Origin: JAZQLP01 sp045542755
GTDB lineage: Bacteria > Bacillota > Clostridia > Oscillospirales > UBA644
Assembly: GCA_045542755.1 (NCBI GenBank)
Contig: JAZQLP010000117.1
Coordinates: forward strand, 35,607 to 99,606
Reading direction: 5' to 3'
Length of the DNA stretch: 64,000 bases
Shown here: one piece after another, positions 48,783 through 58,265 of the stretch
Numbering within the stretch: position 1 is the stretch's first letter
Layout: the number at the start of each line of letters is the position of its first letter
Made by a program: the position numbers and the translations under genes
Notes under the pieces: generated by a model
Seen by the model: the letters and a program-made list of their open reading frames with translations, nothing else
Databases searched by the model: none
Told to the model about the DNA's origin: nothing

Positions 48783-49646
48783 TTAGATGCATAAACCTCG
48801 GATTTCTTCTTCTGACATTTCAGCCAGAAGAAAATGACTTCCATCGTATTTGCTTTTCTTGCTTTCAGGAATGAGACTCAGAAACTTTGAATATTCCATT
48901 TCGCAAAGAGGTACTTTTTCACCTTCAATTCCAAGCAAAATCAACCATTCTTTACACTCCAACTGTTTTTCTGTTGTGGGGTCTGTTGCGCCAAAAGGAA
49001 CAACAGGCTGATTCGGGAATACTGCGGGCATGTTATTCGTTAGAATAAACCTTGCGAAAATACCATTATCGCCAATATAGAAGTGAGGACTGGCGAAATA
49101 CACATCCATAGACTGCTTTTCGTGTAGCCATTCTGCGTAATAATTTGGATTTTCCATAAACAAGGATGCTTCTTCTTTTCCGATATCTAATGGCCACATG
49201 GTAGAATAGAGTGTAAGCGTATTATGTTCCCCATTGAGAACCTGCTGAGAAAACTGCTGGATGATTTTATTATTAAAATCAACCATGTTGTCATAGGCAG
49301 ACATGAAATCTGGAAGACTAACCCTACTGCCATCAACAATCAGCTTACCATCCCAATAGCTCACCATTCGCTCAACCGCAGCATAGAAATCCTTTAATTC
49401 CGATGTTGTAGAAGGCTGTGGTAAACGAAGGGCAATCGTTTTCTTTTCCTTAGGGTTCCAAACCACACTAAAACCTCTGCCAATACTCTCAGGATTATAC
49501 GCAATAAATTCGGTTTCACCCAGTTCTCCTACATTAAGTTGGTCATTTACAAAATGTCCATAGTGTAAATGCTCACCCAAAATTACTTCAAGGGGCATGG
49601 TTTTGCTACCAAACAACTTTTGCTTAATTAAGACGTCAATAGACAT
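48783..49646 (-). CDS. DUF4299-like protein
   Basis: A 287-residue soluble protein that looks like the DUF4299 family of Firmicutes. Visible features are an N-terminal VLIKQKLFGSKTMPLEVILG, a GRGFSVVWNPKEKKTIALRL strand pair, and a C-terminal segment with CKEWLILLG. There is no signal or membrane helix. ATG 49646 follows GGAGGTG. The gene has an A+T-rich, foreign-looking composition. The family assignment is by pattern and its function is unknown. Confidence 0.6.
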   Translation of the reverse strand: MSIDVLIKQKLFGSKTMPLEVILGEHLHYGHFVNDQLNVGELGETEFIAYNPESIGRGFSVVWNPKEKKTIALRLPQPSTTSELKDFYAAVERMVSYWDGKLIVDGSRVSLPDFMSAYDNMVDFNNKIIQQFSQQVLNGEHNTLTLYSTMWPLDIGKEEASLFMENPNYYAEWLHEKQSMDVYFASPHFYIGDNGIFARFILTNNMPAVFPNQPVVPFGATDPTTEKQLECKEWLILLGIEGEKVPLCEMEYSKFLSLIPESKKSKYDGSHFLLAEMSEEEIRGLCI

Positions 49647-49701
49647 ATAACCCACCTCCAAATTCAAGTTTATCGAATAGTTTTATAATATATCTAATTT
49701 G

Positions 49702-49730
49702 ATTATATCATAAAATCACCGAAATGTAAA
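49702..49730 (-). promoter_or_regulatory. Promoter of the DUF4299-like gene
   Basis: On the minus strand TTTACA (49725-49730) and TATAAT (49702-49707) are 17 bases apart. Confidence 0.75.
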
Positions 49731-49833
49731 TATAGCGATTTGAAAAATTCTTATAAAGGCATATTTGCCTGTAAGTTTAGCACACGTCAAAACTGTCCTT
49801 GGGGGTACACATCCTTCGAGCTTCTCTCTTTTT

Positions 49834-49861
49834 GCATTTTAGGGAGCGATAAAGCATATAA
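49834..49861 (+). promoter_or_regulatory. Possible forespore (sigma-G/F-type) promoter of pdaA
   Basis: GCATT (49834-49838) and CATATAA (49855-49861) are 16 bases apart, about 33 bases before the pdaA start. This resembles sigma-G promoters (GNATA, then CATNNTA). No good sigma-A promoter was seen here. It is an inference from similarity. Confidence 0.4.
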
Positions 49862-49894
49862 ATTACCGTAAAAAAGGATGAAAGGCGCTCCCAT

Positions 49895-50767
49895 ATGAAG
49901 AAGATATATAAAAAGATTGAGCCCTTGCTTTCAAAGGGGCTTACGCTCTTGAAACAGGTGGGGAAATATACCGACAGGTACACTCTGCAGCTTACGGCCT
50001 GCCTTCTGGCGGTGGCTGTGGCAGTATTGCTTATTCCCGTAATAAAATCAGCAACGGAAAAGGCCACCATGACCTCGGGAAGCATAACCGATTGGGGGTT
50101 GACCTTCGGTGAAAAGAACGCCCCGCCCAGAGGAAACGTGTCCGGCAGCGAACTAAAAAAGTACGATGCCAGCTTTATGGGAAATACCGAAGAGAAAAAG
50201 ATATGGCTCACCTTTGACGCGGGATATGAAAACGGATACACCGCAAAGATACTTGACGTTTTAAAAGAAAAGAACGTCACCGCAACCTTCTTTCTGGTAG
50301 GACATTATCTGAAAACCGAGCCCGAACTTGTAAAACGAATGGTTGCCGAGGGGCATACCGTGGGAAACCATACTGCCACCCACCCGGATATGAGCAAGCT
50401 GACAGGAACGGAGGCTCTACGGGCAGAGCTTGAACCGATGGAAACCCTTTACTACGAAATAACGGGGCAGGAGCTCCCCAAATATTACCGCCCGCCCCAA
50501 GGGAAGTTCAGCACAAACAACCTTGAATCTGCAAAAGAGCTGGGATATAAGACGGTATTCTGGAGCTTAGCCTACGTTGACTGGAACGTAAACAACCAGC
50601 CTTCCCCCCAATCTGCAATAGAGAAGCTCAACTCCCGAATCCATAACGGCGCGGTGGTGCTTTTGCACTCAACCTCGGCCACAAATGCTGACATCTTAGC
50701 ATCCCTTATTGACGGTTGGAAAGCCATGGGGTATGAATTTGGAAGTATTGACGAGCTGTTTGAATAA
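49895..50767 (+). CDS. pdaA: Polysaccharide deacetylase PdaA-like (spore cortex muramic-lactam)
   Basis: A 290-residue NodB-fold deacetylase of the PdaA group, which removes acetyl groups from muramic acid so that the spore cortex can form muramic lactam. An N-terminal membrane anchor (about residues 30-52) is followed by LTFDAGYENGYTAKILDVL, VGNHTATHPDM, YRPPQGKFS, WSLAYVDWN and VVLLHSTS. The first motif reads TFDAG where many deacetylases have TFDDG. PdaA members use TFDEG or similar, so one metal ligand is Ala here. The sporulation role is inferred from the family. Confidence 0.88.
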   Translation: MKKIYKKIEPLLSKGLTLLKQVGKYTDRYTLQLTACLLAVAVAVLLIPVIKSATEKATMTSGSITDWGLTFGEKNAPPRGNVSGSELKKYDASFMGNTEEKKIWLTFDAGYENGYTAKILDVLKEKNVTATFFLVGHYLKTEPELVKRMVAEGHTVGNHTATHPDMSKLTGTEALRAELEPMETLYYEITGQELPKYYRPPQGKFSTNNLESAKELGYKTVFWSLAYVDWNVNNQPSPQSAIEKLNSRIHNGAVVLLHSTSATNADILASLIDGWKAMGYEFGSIDELFE

Positions 50768-50808
50768 AAAAACAATCCCCGACAGATCCTTAATCTGTCG
50801 GGGATTAC
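50766..50808 (-). terminator. Intrinsic terminator after the 50818 gene
   Basis: A 14-bp stem (50774-50787 with 50793-50806) is followed on the minus strand by TTTTTTT. It faces the convergent pdaA gene. Confidence 0.85.
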
Positions 50809-50817
50809 GTATTGGAA

Positions 50818-52194
50818 TTACAGCGTTATTTCTTCTGCCTCAAGAGGCGCAGATTGGGGAATTATTTCTGTTATCACAAGATACATCTTTTTACCGTCTA
50901 TCTCAAAAACAAATAAATAGTAGTACTCGTCGGGCACGGACGCTTTATCTGAGTAAATATTACCTGCCACCCTATAATCAGAGGTCGTCGCAGAAAATAC
51001 GAACCAATTCAGCCATGAAGGAGTCTCCGCGCTAAGGGGATAAATATACACCTCATCATAGTGATATTCCGTTTCCCCTTCATAAGCGTATATACTCCCG
51101 AGAATGAGCTGGGTATCGGTTTTGCAAATGAACATACTGTCAACAATCTCATCTTCATTTGCTAAGACAAATAAATCAAGGACGGTTACGTTATCATGAT
51201 CCTCTTCCACTAAAAGACGAACCTCTTCGGCAAACTCCTCATACGCCTTTTTGTCTACCCAAGCGCCTATATCGCTCACAACAGCATAAAGCAAAAAAAC
51301 TGCAAGTATAGCCAAGCATATAATTATTCTAACTTTTGCACTCCGGGGATTATACGTAGAAACGGGGCTTGGGTCACCTGAGATATCCATGAGCTTAGTG
51401 ACCTGATCAGAGGTCTGCTCTTCCATTTTTGCCAAAGCCTCTTCGGATAATTTGCCGTAACAGAGCTGGGGGACTTCTTTTGCCAACGCTTCATAGTATC
51501 CGCGAGCCTCGTCCGCGTTTCCTTGTATAAGAGCTAATCTTGCTCTTTTGAAAGTATCAATGTAATTATCAAGCCTTGTGTTGGCAGGCCTATTCATCAA
51601 CTCCGTACAAGCCTTGATGTCACGTTTTAAATAGTTCTCATAAAACGTCATGTTTTTATACTTCTTGAGATATCCGGATCGAGTCCAGGCTTTTTCCGTT
51701 GCCAAAAAGAAGTCATACTGGTCTAAGACACAGTGTAGATTTTCGTCGTCTCCTATATGAAAATATACGTGTGCCAAATATACAAGATACATACCTCTAT
51801 GTCTTCTTGCTATTTTGGAGTCAGACATTTTCGCCTTACAAATACTGACTACGTTTTCATAACGTCCGCAGAAAAGTTCTCCATACAATTGATAATCAGC
51901 TAAATACGTATCAATTTTACCTTGTTGAACGATAGCAAGAAAAGTTTCTGCATCCAGATCTTTCCATATTACGTTCAGAATAAATTTATTCCTAATGATG
52001 CGAGGCAACGGCCAAGCAAGCGTAAAGCCTACAAGGCAGGAAAAAATAACAGCCAACGTGTAAGACAGTGACATTAAACCGTACATTGTCACAAACGAAC
52101 AAATGACCATTATTATGAATGTTATAGCTGTCCCAATCCTATATTTCATAATCTGTCGTTTTGCCTTTTCAATAACATTAGGATCGTTTTGCAT
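50818..52194 (-). CDS. Unrecognised membrane protein with helical repeat domain
   Basis: I do not recognise this 458-residue protein. Two membrane helices lie near the N-terminus (about residues 19-38 and 41-62). Next comes a cytoplasmic region of about 200 residues whose helix pairs look tetratricopeptide-like (FKRARLALIQGNADEARGYY). Another membrane helix lies near residue 290, and an extracellular C-terminal domain of about 150 residues is rich in acid residues and Tyr. The topology suggests a sensor or protein-binding scaffold, but no function is claimed. The gene is A+T rich. Confidence 0.7.
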   Translation of the reverse strand: MQNDPNVIEKAKRQIMKYRIGTAITFIIMVICSFVTMYGLMSLSYTLAVIFSCLVGFTLAWPLPRIIRNKFILNVIWKDLDAETFLAIVQQGKIDTYLADYQLYGELFCGRYENVVSICKAKMSDSKIARRHRGMYLVYLAHVYFHIGDDENLHCVLDQYDFFLATEKAWTRSGYLKKYKNMTFYENYLKRDIKACTELMNRPANTRLDNYIDTFKRARLALIQGNADEARGYYEALAKEVPQLCYGKLSEEALAKMEEQTSDQVTKLMDISGDPSPVSTYNPRSAKVRIIICLAILAVFLLYAVVSDIGAWVDKKAYEEFAEEVRLLVEEDHDNVTVLDLFVLANEDEIVDSMFICKTDTQLILGSIYAYEGETEYHYDEVYIYPLSAETPSWLNWFVFSATTSDYRVAGNIYSDKASVPDEYYYLFVFEIDGKKMYLVITEIIPQSAPLEAEEITL

Positions 52195-52298
52195 AACTGC
52201 CCCCTATAAATTCTCCCTATACTTTAATTTGAAAACATATATAACCTGCGATGTCAACTCCATTATATCACAAAATAAACGAAGAATCAATACCTATC

Positions 52299-52340
52299 AA
52301 AAATTTATAAGCGTACCCGTTTTCTCGCAGGTACGCTTTG
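52299..52340 (-). terminator. Intrinsic terminator after the esterase gene
   Basis: AAGCGTACC-type arms (52309-52317, 52330-52338) are followed on the minus strand by an A/T-rich stretch with TTTTTG. Confidence 0.7.
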
Positions 52341-52368
52341 CTCTATTTTTCACTGAAGATATAACACT

Positions 52369-53481
52369 TTATACCCCATGTCTGTATCTGAACTTGAAGT
52401 AGTTCTGCCAGTCCTCGCGGCTGAAATTGTGGCCGCCGTAGCGGAGGTGATAACCTATAAAGCCGTGGTGACGAACTTCGCCGGTTTCGGGGAGTCTGTC
52501 GGGAGTCTTAAGGCCTTCCATACCGAGAGCCTCGTAAACCTCGCTGGCAGCAACGCCGGAAAGGAACTCGGAAATGGGGTCAGCCCACCAGTCCCCCTCG
52601 GCAGAGGCTATATAAACGGCACGTGGAGCACTTGCGGCAACCAGGAGATGCTGGTCAAAGGGCAATTCTTCATCCTTACCGACGTGCTTAACATAATTCT
52701 GACAGAACCAGAAGGGAAAGTGCTTATAAATATCGGGAGTTCTCTCGCCTGCCTTGCCTCTGTATATGGCGGCGCCGGCACAACCGGAGTCGTTGGAGAA
52801 AGCGCAGGAAACTCTTTCGTCGTTAGCTCCGCACCAAAGGGCGGTCTTGCCAAGACGGGAGTGGCCGCAAACTGCTATTCTGTAGGGGTCTACGCTATCA
52901 AGAGTAGTGAGATAGTCTATAATTCTGCTTATACCCCAAGCCCACAGGGATATTTTGCCGTAGCCGGTATTCTCATCTCTGTCAAAGAGGGGGTATACGC
53001 CGTCCTCTTTTGCGCTGTCGTCGGAAATATCCTTATAATATACTGCGGCGAAGCCAAAACCTGCGTCAATTATTTCTTCAGCGGGGATATAGGAATCGGG
53101 AACGCCGCTTCTGAAATTGATGGCAACGAACATGGGGGCCTTTCTTATGGCTGTGGGAAGAACCAGATGGAAGGGAAGAACGTAATCCCCCTTGGGGCAA
53201 TGAAGGGTCATGTTTATAAGTCTTCTCTGGGTCTTGAGGGCGTGCATATTAGCTTCCTCTACAACCTCTATATCGTAAGGAACCGCAGGGGGCAGATATC
53301 CGTACTGCTCTCTGGCAAGAAGGTCCACAATCTCGGCTCTCTTTGTGGCCCATGCCTCGTTTACGGCGGTGTAATCGTAAAACATCCTACCTTCAGGGCG
53401 TACCGCCTCAGGCTTATTTTCCCAAATAACGGGAACGCCTCTCTCGGCCAGTATTTTCTTAAGATTTGTCAGTTCAGGCAT
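52369..53481 (-). CDS. Glucuronoyl-esterase-like (CE15) hydrolase
   Basis: A 370-residue alpha/beta hydrolase resembling carbohydrate esterase family 15, which cuts the ester between lignin and glucuronoxylan. The nucleophile is S208 in VCGHSRLGKTALW, and SNDSGCAGAAIYRGKAG follows. The His lies in HHGFIGYHLRYGGHNFS. No signal peptide is seen, so it acts inside the cell or is not exported by Sec. Together with GH43 this points to use of plant hemicellulose. GGAG precedes the start. The specificity is inferred. Confidence 0.85.
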   Translation of the reverse strand: MPELTNLKKILAERGVPVIWENKPEAVRPEGRMFYDYTAVNEAWATKRAEIVDLLAREQYGYLPPAVPYDIEVVEEANMHALKTQRRLINMTLHCPKGDYVLPFHLVLPTAIRKAPMFVAINFRSGVPDSYIPAEEIIDAGFGFAAVYYKDISDDSAKEDGVYPLFDRDENTGYGKISLWAWGISRIIDYLTTLDSVDPYRIAVCGHSRLGKTALWCGANDERVSCAFSNDSGCAGAAIYRGKAGERTPDIYKHFPFWFCQNYVKHVGKDEELPFDQHLLVAASAPRAVYIASAEGDWWADPISEFLSGVAASEVYEALGMEGLKTPDRLPETGEVRHHGFIGYHLRYGGHNFSREDWQNYFKFRYRHGV

Positions 53482-53519
53482 ATTTTTTCTCCTTTATCTG
53501 AAAAATATTTTATTATATA

Positions 53520-53548
53520 TTGCAAAGTAAAATGAATTGTGATATAAT
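53520..53548 (+). promoter_or_regulatory. Promoter of the HD phosphohydrolase gene
   Basis: TTGCAA (53520-53525) and TATAAT (53543-53548) are 17 bases apart. Confidence 0.7.
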
Positions 53549-53574
53549 TAAGAAAAAACAGAAGGGCAAAAATC

Positions 53575-55302
53575 ATGGATACTGTAAAGGATTTCCGCGA
53601 AAGGATAAACAAAGTTGTAGACCATTATCTTGGGGATTTTGTACCCGCAAAGACCTCGGATAAGGTTATCCACGACCCCATCTGGGGCTCTGTTGTGTAT
53701 TATCGGTGGGAAATAGAATTAATAGATACCCCTCTGTTCCAAAGACTCCGTGATATACATCAGCTTGGAATGGCCGAGTACACCTACCCTGCCGCAAGAC
53801 ATTCACGGTATGAGCATTCCCTGGGAACCGTGGCCATTGCCACCAAGATGCTCCAAAGACTCCGTTCCCGATACAACACGGGAAAGAAGGCGGATGCGGA
53901 GCATAAGGAAAGATATATTTCCGATAAGGACGTATATACCGTCCGTCTGGCGGCTCTCCTTCACGACATAGGCCATTGCGTATTCTCCCATCTTTCGGAA
54001 GAAGTTTACGGTGTAATGCCCGAAATGAAGGCCATGATAGAGTTTCTCAAGGAGGATAGCAATCAAAACATCTCCCCCAAACCCCACGAAACGCTGTCCT
54101 ACCTCATAATGACCTCGGACAGCTTTATAGATTTCTTTAAAAACCACATATCCTTCCCCAAAAAGGGAACTCGCGCCGCCTGCAAAAAACTACTTACAGA
54201 AGCTGCAAATATGGTTGTAGGTATCAGTAACTACACCCGTGTGGGAGAAAAGGTGGTATTCCGTTCCTTCCTGACGGGAATTATAAACAGCGACTTTGAC
54301 GCAGATAAGCTTGACTATACCCAGCGCGACTCCTACACGGCGGGCATTGCCCTTACCTACGGAGTTGAACGCTTCCTTATGAAGCTTGTCATCCACACCC
54401 TGGAGGAAAGAAGCTTTACGGACCACCGTTTGGCGGTAACCGAAGACGCTCTCCTGACGGTTGAGGAACTTATATTTAACAGAAACATCCTTTACGTCTA
54501 TATCTACTATCATCAGAAGGTCCTGTCAACCGAAGACGTTATGCAGGATTGCATACAAGGTCTTCTCACATCGGGCAGAATAAAGCACCCCTGTGATTTT
54601 CTCTACCTCTCGGATAGGGACGTGGAGCTCCTTTGCAACGATAAGGCTATCCCCTATCCTCAGGATGCTCCCAATAAGAGCTTTGCGGACATTGCGGATA
54701 TGCTCAAGACCCGAAATATTCCCAAACGCTGTCTTGTACTTGACCGCCATGACTTTGAAACCGACGTAAGCGAGCTTGACTCACAGATAAACGGCCTTAT
54801 TGACCAAATACAGGCAACCTCCAAGGAAAACGCCGCCCAGCTTATTAAGAAGTTTGGCGAGGACTACGGCAAGATGCTTTCAAGCGCGTCTGCTCCCGGA
54901 GCCATAAAAAAGCTTATCTCCGCCTTTGACAGAAAGACCATGGATAAGTATTTTGAAATCAGAAGACAATGGCTGGAGCTTATCCTCAAAGCCTATGAAG
55001 AAAAGGGACTTGAAGCTCCCGATATAGACATCTTCGACCTGAATATCGTCATGCCCAGGCTTAAGGACAGCCACCTCTCCCTTCTCGTTGTATCAAAAAC
55101 GGGCGAAGCCTTCCAGAAGGACACCTTTGCCTATATAAATAATTGGTCCGACTCCTTTAACGTCGACAAATGGAAGGGATACTTCTTCGTATCATCAAAG
55201 GTGGACAGAACCATTGCCGCAGAAGCTGCAAGAGAGCTTATAAAAATAAGACGCTCCTATCAGGATCAGGCAGGTCTTATACAGCCTCTTCTCTGGTCGT
55301 GA
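53575..55302 (+). CDS. HD domain phosphohydrolase (dNTPase/SAMHD1-like)
   Basis: A 575-residue HD-domain protein. The metal site is built from RHSRYEHSLGT, LLHDIGHCVFSH and DFDADKLDYTQRDSY. The N-terminal LIDTPLFQRLRDIHQLGM is typical of dNTP triphosphohydrolases and SAMHD1-like proteins. The C-terminal 200 residues are helical with no known domain. Likely a nucleotide hydrolase, but some members act in phage defence, so the role is open. The start has only a weak ribosome site (AGAAGGG). Confidence 0.85.
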   Translation: MDTVKDFRERINKVVDHYLGDFVPAKTSDKVIHDPIWGSVVYYRWEIELIDTPLFQRLRDIHQLGMAEYTYPAARHSRYEHSLGTVAIATKMLQRLRSRYNTGKKADAEHKERYISDKDVYTVRLAALLHDIGHCVFSHLSEEVYGVMPEMKAMIEFLKEDSNQNISPKPHETLSYLIMTSDSFIDFFKNHISFPKKGTRAACKKLLTEAANMVVGISNYTRVGEKVVFRSFLTGIINSDFDADKLDYTQRDSYTAGIALTYGVERFLMKLVIHTLEERSFTDHRLAVTEDALLTVEELIFNRNILYVYIYYHQKVLSTEDVMQDCIQGLLTSGRIKHPCDFLYLSDRDVELLCNDKAIPYPQDAPNKSFADIADMLKTRNIPKRCLVLDRHDFETDVSELDSQINGLIDQIQATSKENAAQLIKKFGEDYGKMLSSASAPGAIKKLISAFDRKTMDKYFEIRRQWLELILKAYEEKGLEAPDIDIFDLNIVMPRLKDSHLSLLVVSKTGEAFQKDTFAYINNWSDSFNVDKWKGYFFVSSKVDRTIAAEAARELIKIRRSYQDQAGLIQPLLWS

Positions 55303-55334
55303 CGTTGCTCTAACAGATTAGATTATATCATAAA

Positions 55335-55378
55335 CGTAAGCCCCTGTCAATAAAAAACAGGGGCTTACGATTTTTTTA
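55335..55378 (+). terminator. Intrinsic terminator after the HD gene
   Basis: CGTAAGCCCCTGT (55335-55347) pairs with ACAGGGGCTTACG (55357-55369). ATTTTTTT follows. It can also serve the convergent gene. Confidence 0.9.
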
Positions 55379-55382
55379 ACTA

Positions 55383-57284
55383 TTAATAAACTATCTCAAT
55401 TACCCTTGAGTCCTCGTTATAAGTATAGCTTATACTCTTTGCCTCCGACGTGGCGGCCTTTACCATGGTCCAGAGATATGATTTATCCGAAAGTACGGTA
55501 TTATAGATATCCGTGGTACACATAAAGGCTACATGTCCGCAAAGCTCGGCAGAAACCTTACCCACCCTCTTTAAGGTTTCGGCGGAAAGGTCGGTTACGG
55601 TAAGGGCATTTTTAACATAGTAATTTTCCTGCAGACTATCGGCCTTTGGCAGAACAAGAGAGGGATCCACCGTTCTGTTTTCAAGCATAAGAGCATCCGA
55701 TACCGCAAAGTAATTCAAATGCAGCAGTCTGTCACTGTAGGAAAGCTGGGTTATGGGGTCATCCCAGGTGGGGTCAAAATGATACCACTTACCCCCAAGA
55801 ATAGCCATAGTCCACTGGTGATTACTGCCGTTGGCAACACCGACCACCTGAGTACTTGGAATACCCACAGAGTTAAGGATGTATCCGAAAAGCTTGGAAT
55901 ATCCTTCGCACACCGCCATTCCCGAAAGATATGCTTTATACATATTATGAGAGTCTTTTGCAAATGAGGTGTCGTAGGTCAGTCTGTCCTTTACGAAGTT
56001 ATAAGCCAGCAGAGCTCTTTCGCCCTCGGTAGCCACGCCTCGCATCTCTTCGGCAAGGGGCTTTAGGCTTTCGTTAATAAATTCTATGGCCGATTCATAT
56101 TCTTTGGCAGCCATATTATAGGATATCTCAAGGGAAGATATGACTCCGCCAGTGATATACCACTTGTATTCGCCGTTAACGTGGAAAAACTCAGGGTGAT
56201 CAAGAAGAACCTTATAGAAAACGTCCTGAATATCAACCTCGGTAAGGGTTGCGGATAATGCGTCCGACCCCGAAACTGTTTCCTGACAGTTAATCATAGC
56301 ATCTCTGACGGCTTCATAAAACCGTTTCTCGGCCTGTCTGTTAAGAGTCTGATAATGATATTCATAAGCGGAAGCCGCAAGGTCAATGGGCTTTACTGTA
56401 ACGGTTACGGAAGCGCTCTTTCCGCTAACGGTAGTTCCCGTAATAAAAGCAGTACCTACCTTCAACCCTATTACGGTACCGTCCTTATCTACGGACAGAA
56501 CGTTGGGGTCAGAGGATGTGAAGGTCACGGTCTTATCGTCGGCATCCTCGGGATAAACGGTAGCGAATATCTTGCCGCTTTCTCCCACAAACATCTCTAT
56601 TTTTCCGGGAGTGAGAGAGATATTTTCAACATTAACGGGAGGCTTTGCAACCGTAACATTAAGGGTTACGGAAACCCCGTTAGAGGTCTTTGCCGTAACT
56701 GTTGCCTCGCCAATCCCTACGCCCTTGATATTGCCGCCCTCAACTGTAGCAACTAAAGTGTTTGAGGATGACCACTTAATATTCTTATCCTCTGCATCAG
56801 AGGGATGTACTGTGGCAGAAACCCTTACCCCGTCACCCACATAAAGAGTGACGTCGTAAACGTTGAGGGTTATCTTTTCCACCTCAACGGGCACTTTTTC
56901 GGGTTCTTCGGGAATTTCAGGGACTTCAGGCTCTTCGGGAATTTCGGGCTCGTCGGGCACTTCGGGAATTTCGGGTTCAACGGGAGCTTCCGGCTCTTCG
57001 GGAACAGGTTCTTCCTGAGGCTCGTCGTCGGGTTTATTATCATCGGACTCCGTATTACCCTCATTACCTTCCGAAGGCTCGTCTTCACCTTCGTCGGGCG
57101 GAGTAGGAATATCCTCGCCCTCAGAAGGGTCGTCTGTATCCGTAGGAGCGTCCACGCTGTCGGCTATGTCGGGGAGTTGGGGCTCTTGGGGGAGCAGGCC
57201 GTCGCCGAACCTCATCCAGACGCAAAACGCGATTATAAGAAGCCCAACGGCTATGGGTATAATGATTTTTAAAGATTTTCTCAC
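55383..57284 (-). CDS. Surface protein with PE-rich stalk, two Big2 domains and transglutaminase domain
   Basis: A 633-residue exported protein anchored by an N-terminal membrane helix (about residues 6-24). A Pro/Glu/Asp-rich stalk (about 30-133) contains repeated EIPEEPE-like units. Two bacterial Ig-like Big2 domains follow (about 137-212 and 219-298). The last half holds a transglutaminase-like domain with a full triad: C459 (MAVCEGYSK), H489 (SNHQW) and D504 (FDPTWDD). Such domains in Clostridia are thought to cut or cross-link cell-wall or protein substrates, so the target is not known. No sorting signal was seen. Confidence 0.88.
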   Translation of the reverse strand: MRKSLKIIIPIAVGLLIIAFCVWMRFGDGLLPQEPQLPDIADSVDAPTDTDDPSEGEDIPTPPDEGEDEPSEGNEGNTESDDNKPDDEPQEEPVPEEPEAPVEPEIPEVPDEPEIPEEPEVPEIPEEPEKVPVEVEKITLNVYDVTLYVGDGVRVSATVHPSDAEDKNIKWSSSNTLVATVEGGNIKGVGIGEATVTAKTSNGVSVTLNVTVAKPPVNVENISLTPGKIEMFVGESGKIFATVYPEDADDKTVTFTSSDPNVLSVDKDGTVIGLKVGTAFITGTTVSGKSASVTVTVKPIDLAASAYEYHYQTLNRQAEKRFYEAVRDAMINCQETVSGSDALSATLTEVDIQDVFYKVLLDHPEFFHVNGEYKWYITGGVISSLEISYNMAAKEYESAIEFINESLKPLAEEMRGVATEGERALLAYNFVKDRLTYDTSFAKDSHNMYKAYLSGMAVCEGYSKLFGYILNSVGIPSTQVVGVANGSNHQWTMAILGGKWYHFDPTWDDPITQLSYSDRLLHLNYFAVSDALMLENRTVDPSLVLPKADSLQENYYVKNALTVTDLSAETLKRVGKVSAELCGHVAFMCTTDIYNTVLSDKSYLWTMVKAATSEAKSISYTYNEDSRVIEIVY

Positions 57285-57463
57285 ACGAACACCCCTTTCC
57301 GATTGTTTTCAATTATATTTTAGCATAATCCCACGCCCTTGTCAACGATGGGGAAATGTTTCACCATAATTTCAACTTTTAGTACCAAGGCCTTAACATA
57401 ACGGGTGTATAATCTTTATTGACAGGCCGAAGGCTATTACGGTCAACCCTAAAGGAGATAAAT

Positions 57464-58189
57464 ATGGATCTTAACAAGATAATTGACCAGATAAAAGAAG
57501 AATATAAATATAAGGTGGAACTCCACAATCACACCACCCCCGTAAGCGGATGCAGCCGCTACCGCCCCAGAGACATGGTTCGCAAATACGCAGAGCTTGG
57601 CTACCACGCCTTTGCTCTTACAAACCACTTTCAGGTAGCTATGCTCAAGAGAAGCGAGGATGATGCCGTAGCCTTCTTTATGAACGACTTTCTTGAAGCC
57701 TATGACGAGGGCGAAAAGCTTGGCGTAAAGGTTCTTCTGGGTGCTGAAGCTCATTTTGCCGATTTGCCCAACGACTATCTCATATACGGCATTGACGAAA
57801 GTGACCTTCACGACCTCTACCGTTACATTGGTAAGGGAAGCAAGGAATATTACGATAACTGTAAAAACGATAAAAACCTTATTATTCAGGCCCACCCCTG
57901 CAGAAAGGATCTGGTATATACCCCTGACAGAATAGACGGCGTTGAGGCGTATAACCTCCACCCCGGCCATAACTCTGCAGTTGCCTTAGCAGCAAGACAC
58001 GCCTGCACCACAAAAAAGGTACACATTTCAGGCTCCGACCTTCATCATCCCGGAAAAGAAGGACTTACCGCTTTGCAGACAAATAGGATCCCTCAGGATT
58101 CTTTTGAGCTTGCAGAAATAATCAAGTCGGGAGATTTCGTCCTCTCCATAAACGACGACATCATCCTTCAGCATAATTACAACGTATAA
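57464..58189 (+). CDS. PHP domain phosphoesterase
   Basis: A 241-residue protein of the polymerase-and-histidinol-phosphatase superfamily. Metal motifs are seen in LHNHTTPVSGCSR, GAEAHF, IQAHPCRKDL and SGSDLHHPG. It may be a phosphatase or nucleotide esterase; the substrate is unknown. ATG 57464 follows AAAGGAG by six bases. An in-frame start 15 codons upstream has no ribosome site. No clear promoter was found. Confidence 0.85.
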   Translation: MDLNKIIDQIKEEYKYKVELHNHTTPVSGCSRYRPRDMVRKYAELGYHAFALTNHFQVAMLKRSEDDAVAFFMNDFLEAYDEGEKLGVKVLLGAEAHFADLPNDYLIYGIDESDLHDLYRYIGKGSKEYYDNCKNDKNLIIQAHPCRKDLVYTPDRIDGVEAYNLHPGHNSAVALAARHACTTKKVHISGSDLHHPGKEGLTALQTNRIPQDSFELAEIIKSGDFVLSINDDIILQHNYNV

Positions 58190-58203
58190 CCCCATTTTTG
58201 TAC

Positions 58204-58232
58204 TTGTTTTTTTATAAATAATGTGCTATAAT
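58204..58232 (+). promoter_or_regulatory. Promoter of the 58266 isomerase gene
   Basis: TTGTTT (58204-58209) and TATAAT (58227-58232) are 17 bases apart. Confidence 0.7.
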
Positions 58233-58265
58233 AAATTCAGATAATATTAAACGGAGGATTTTTCC

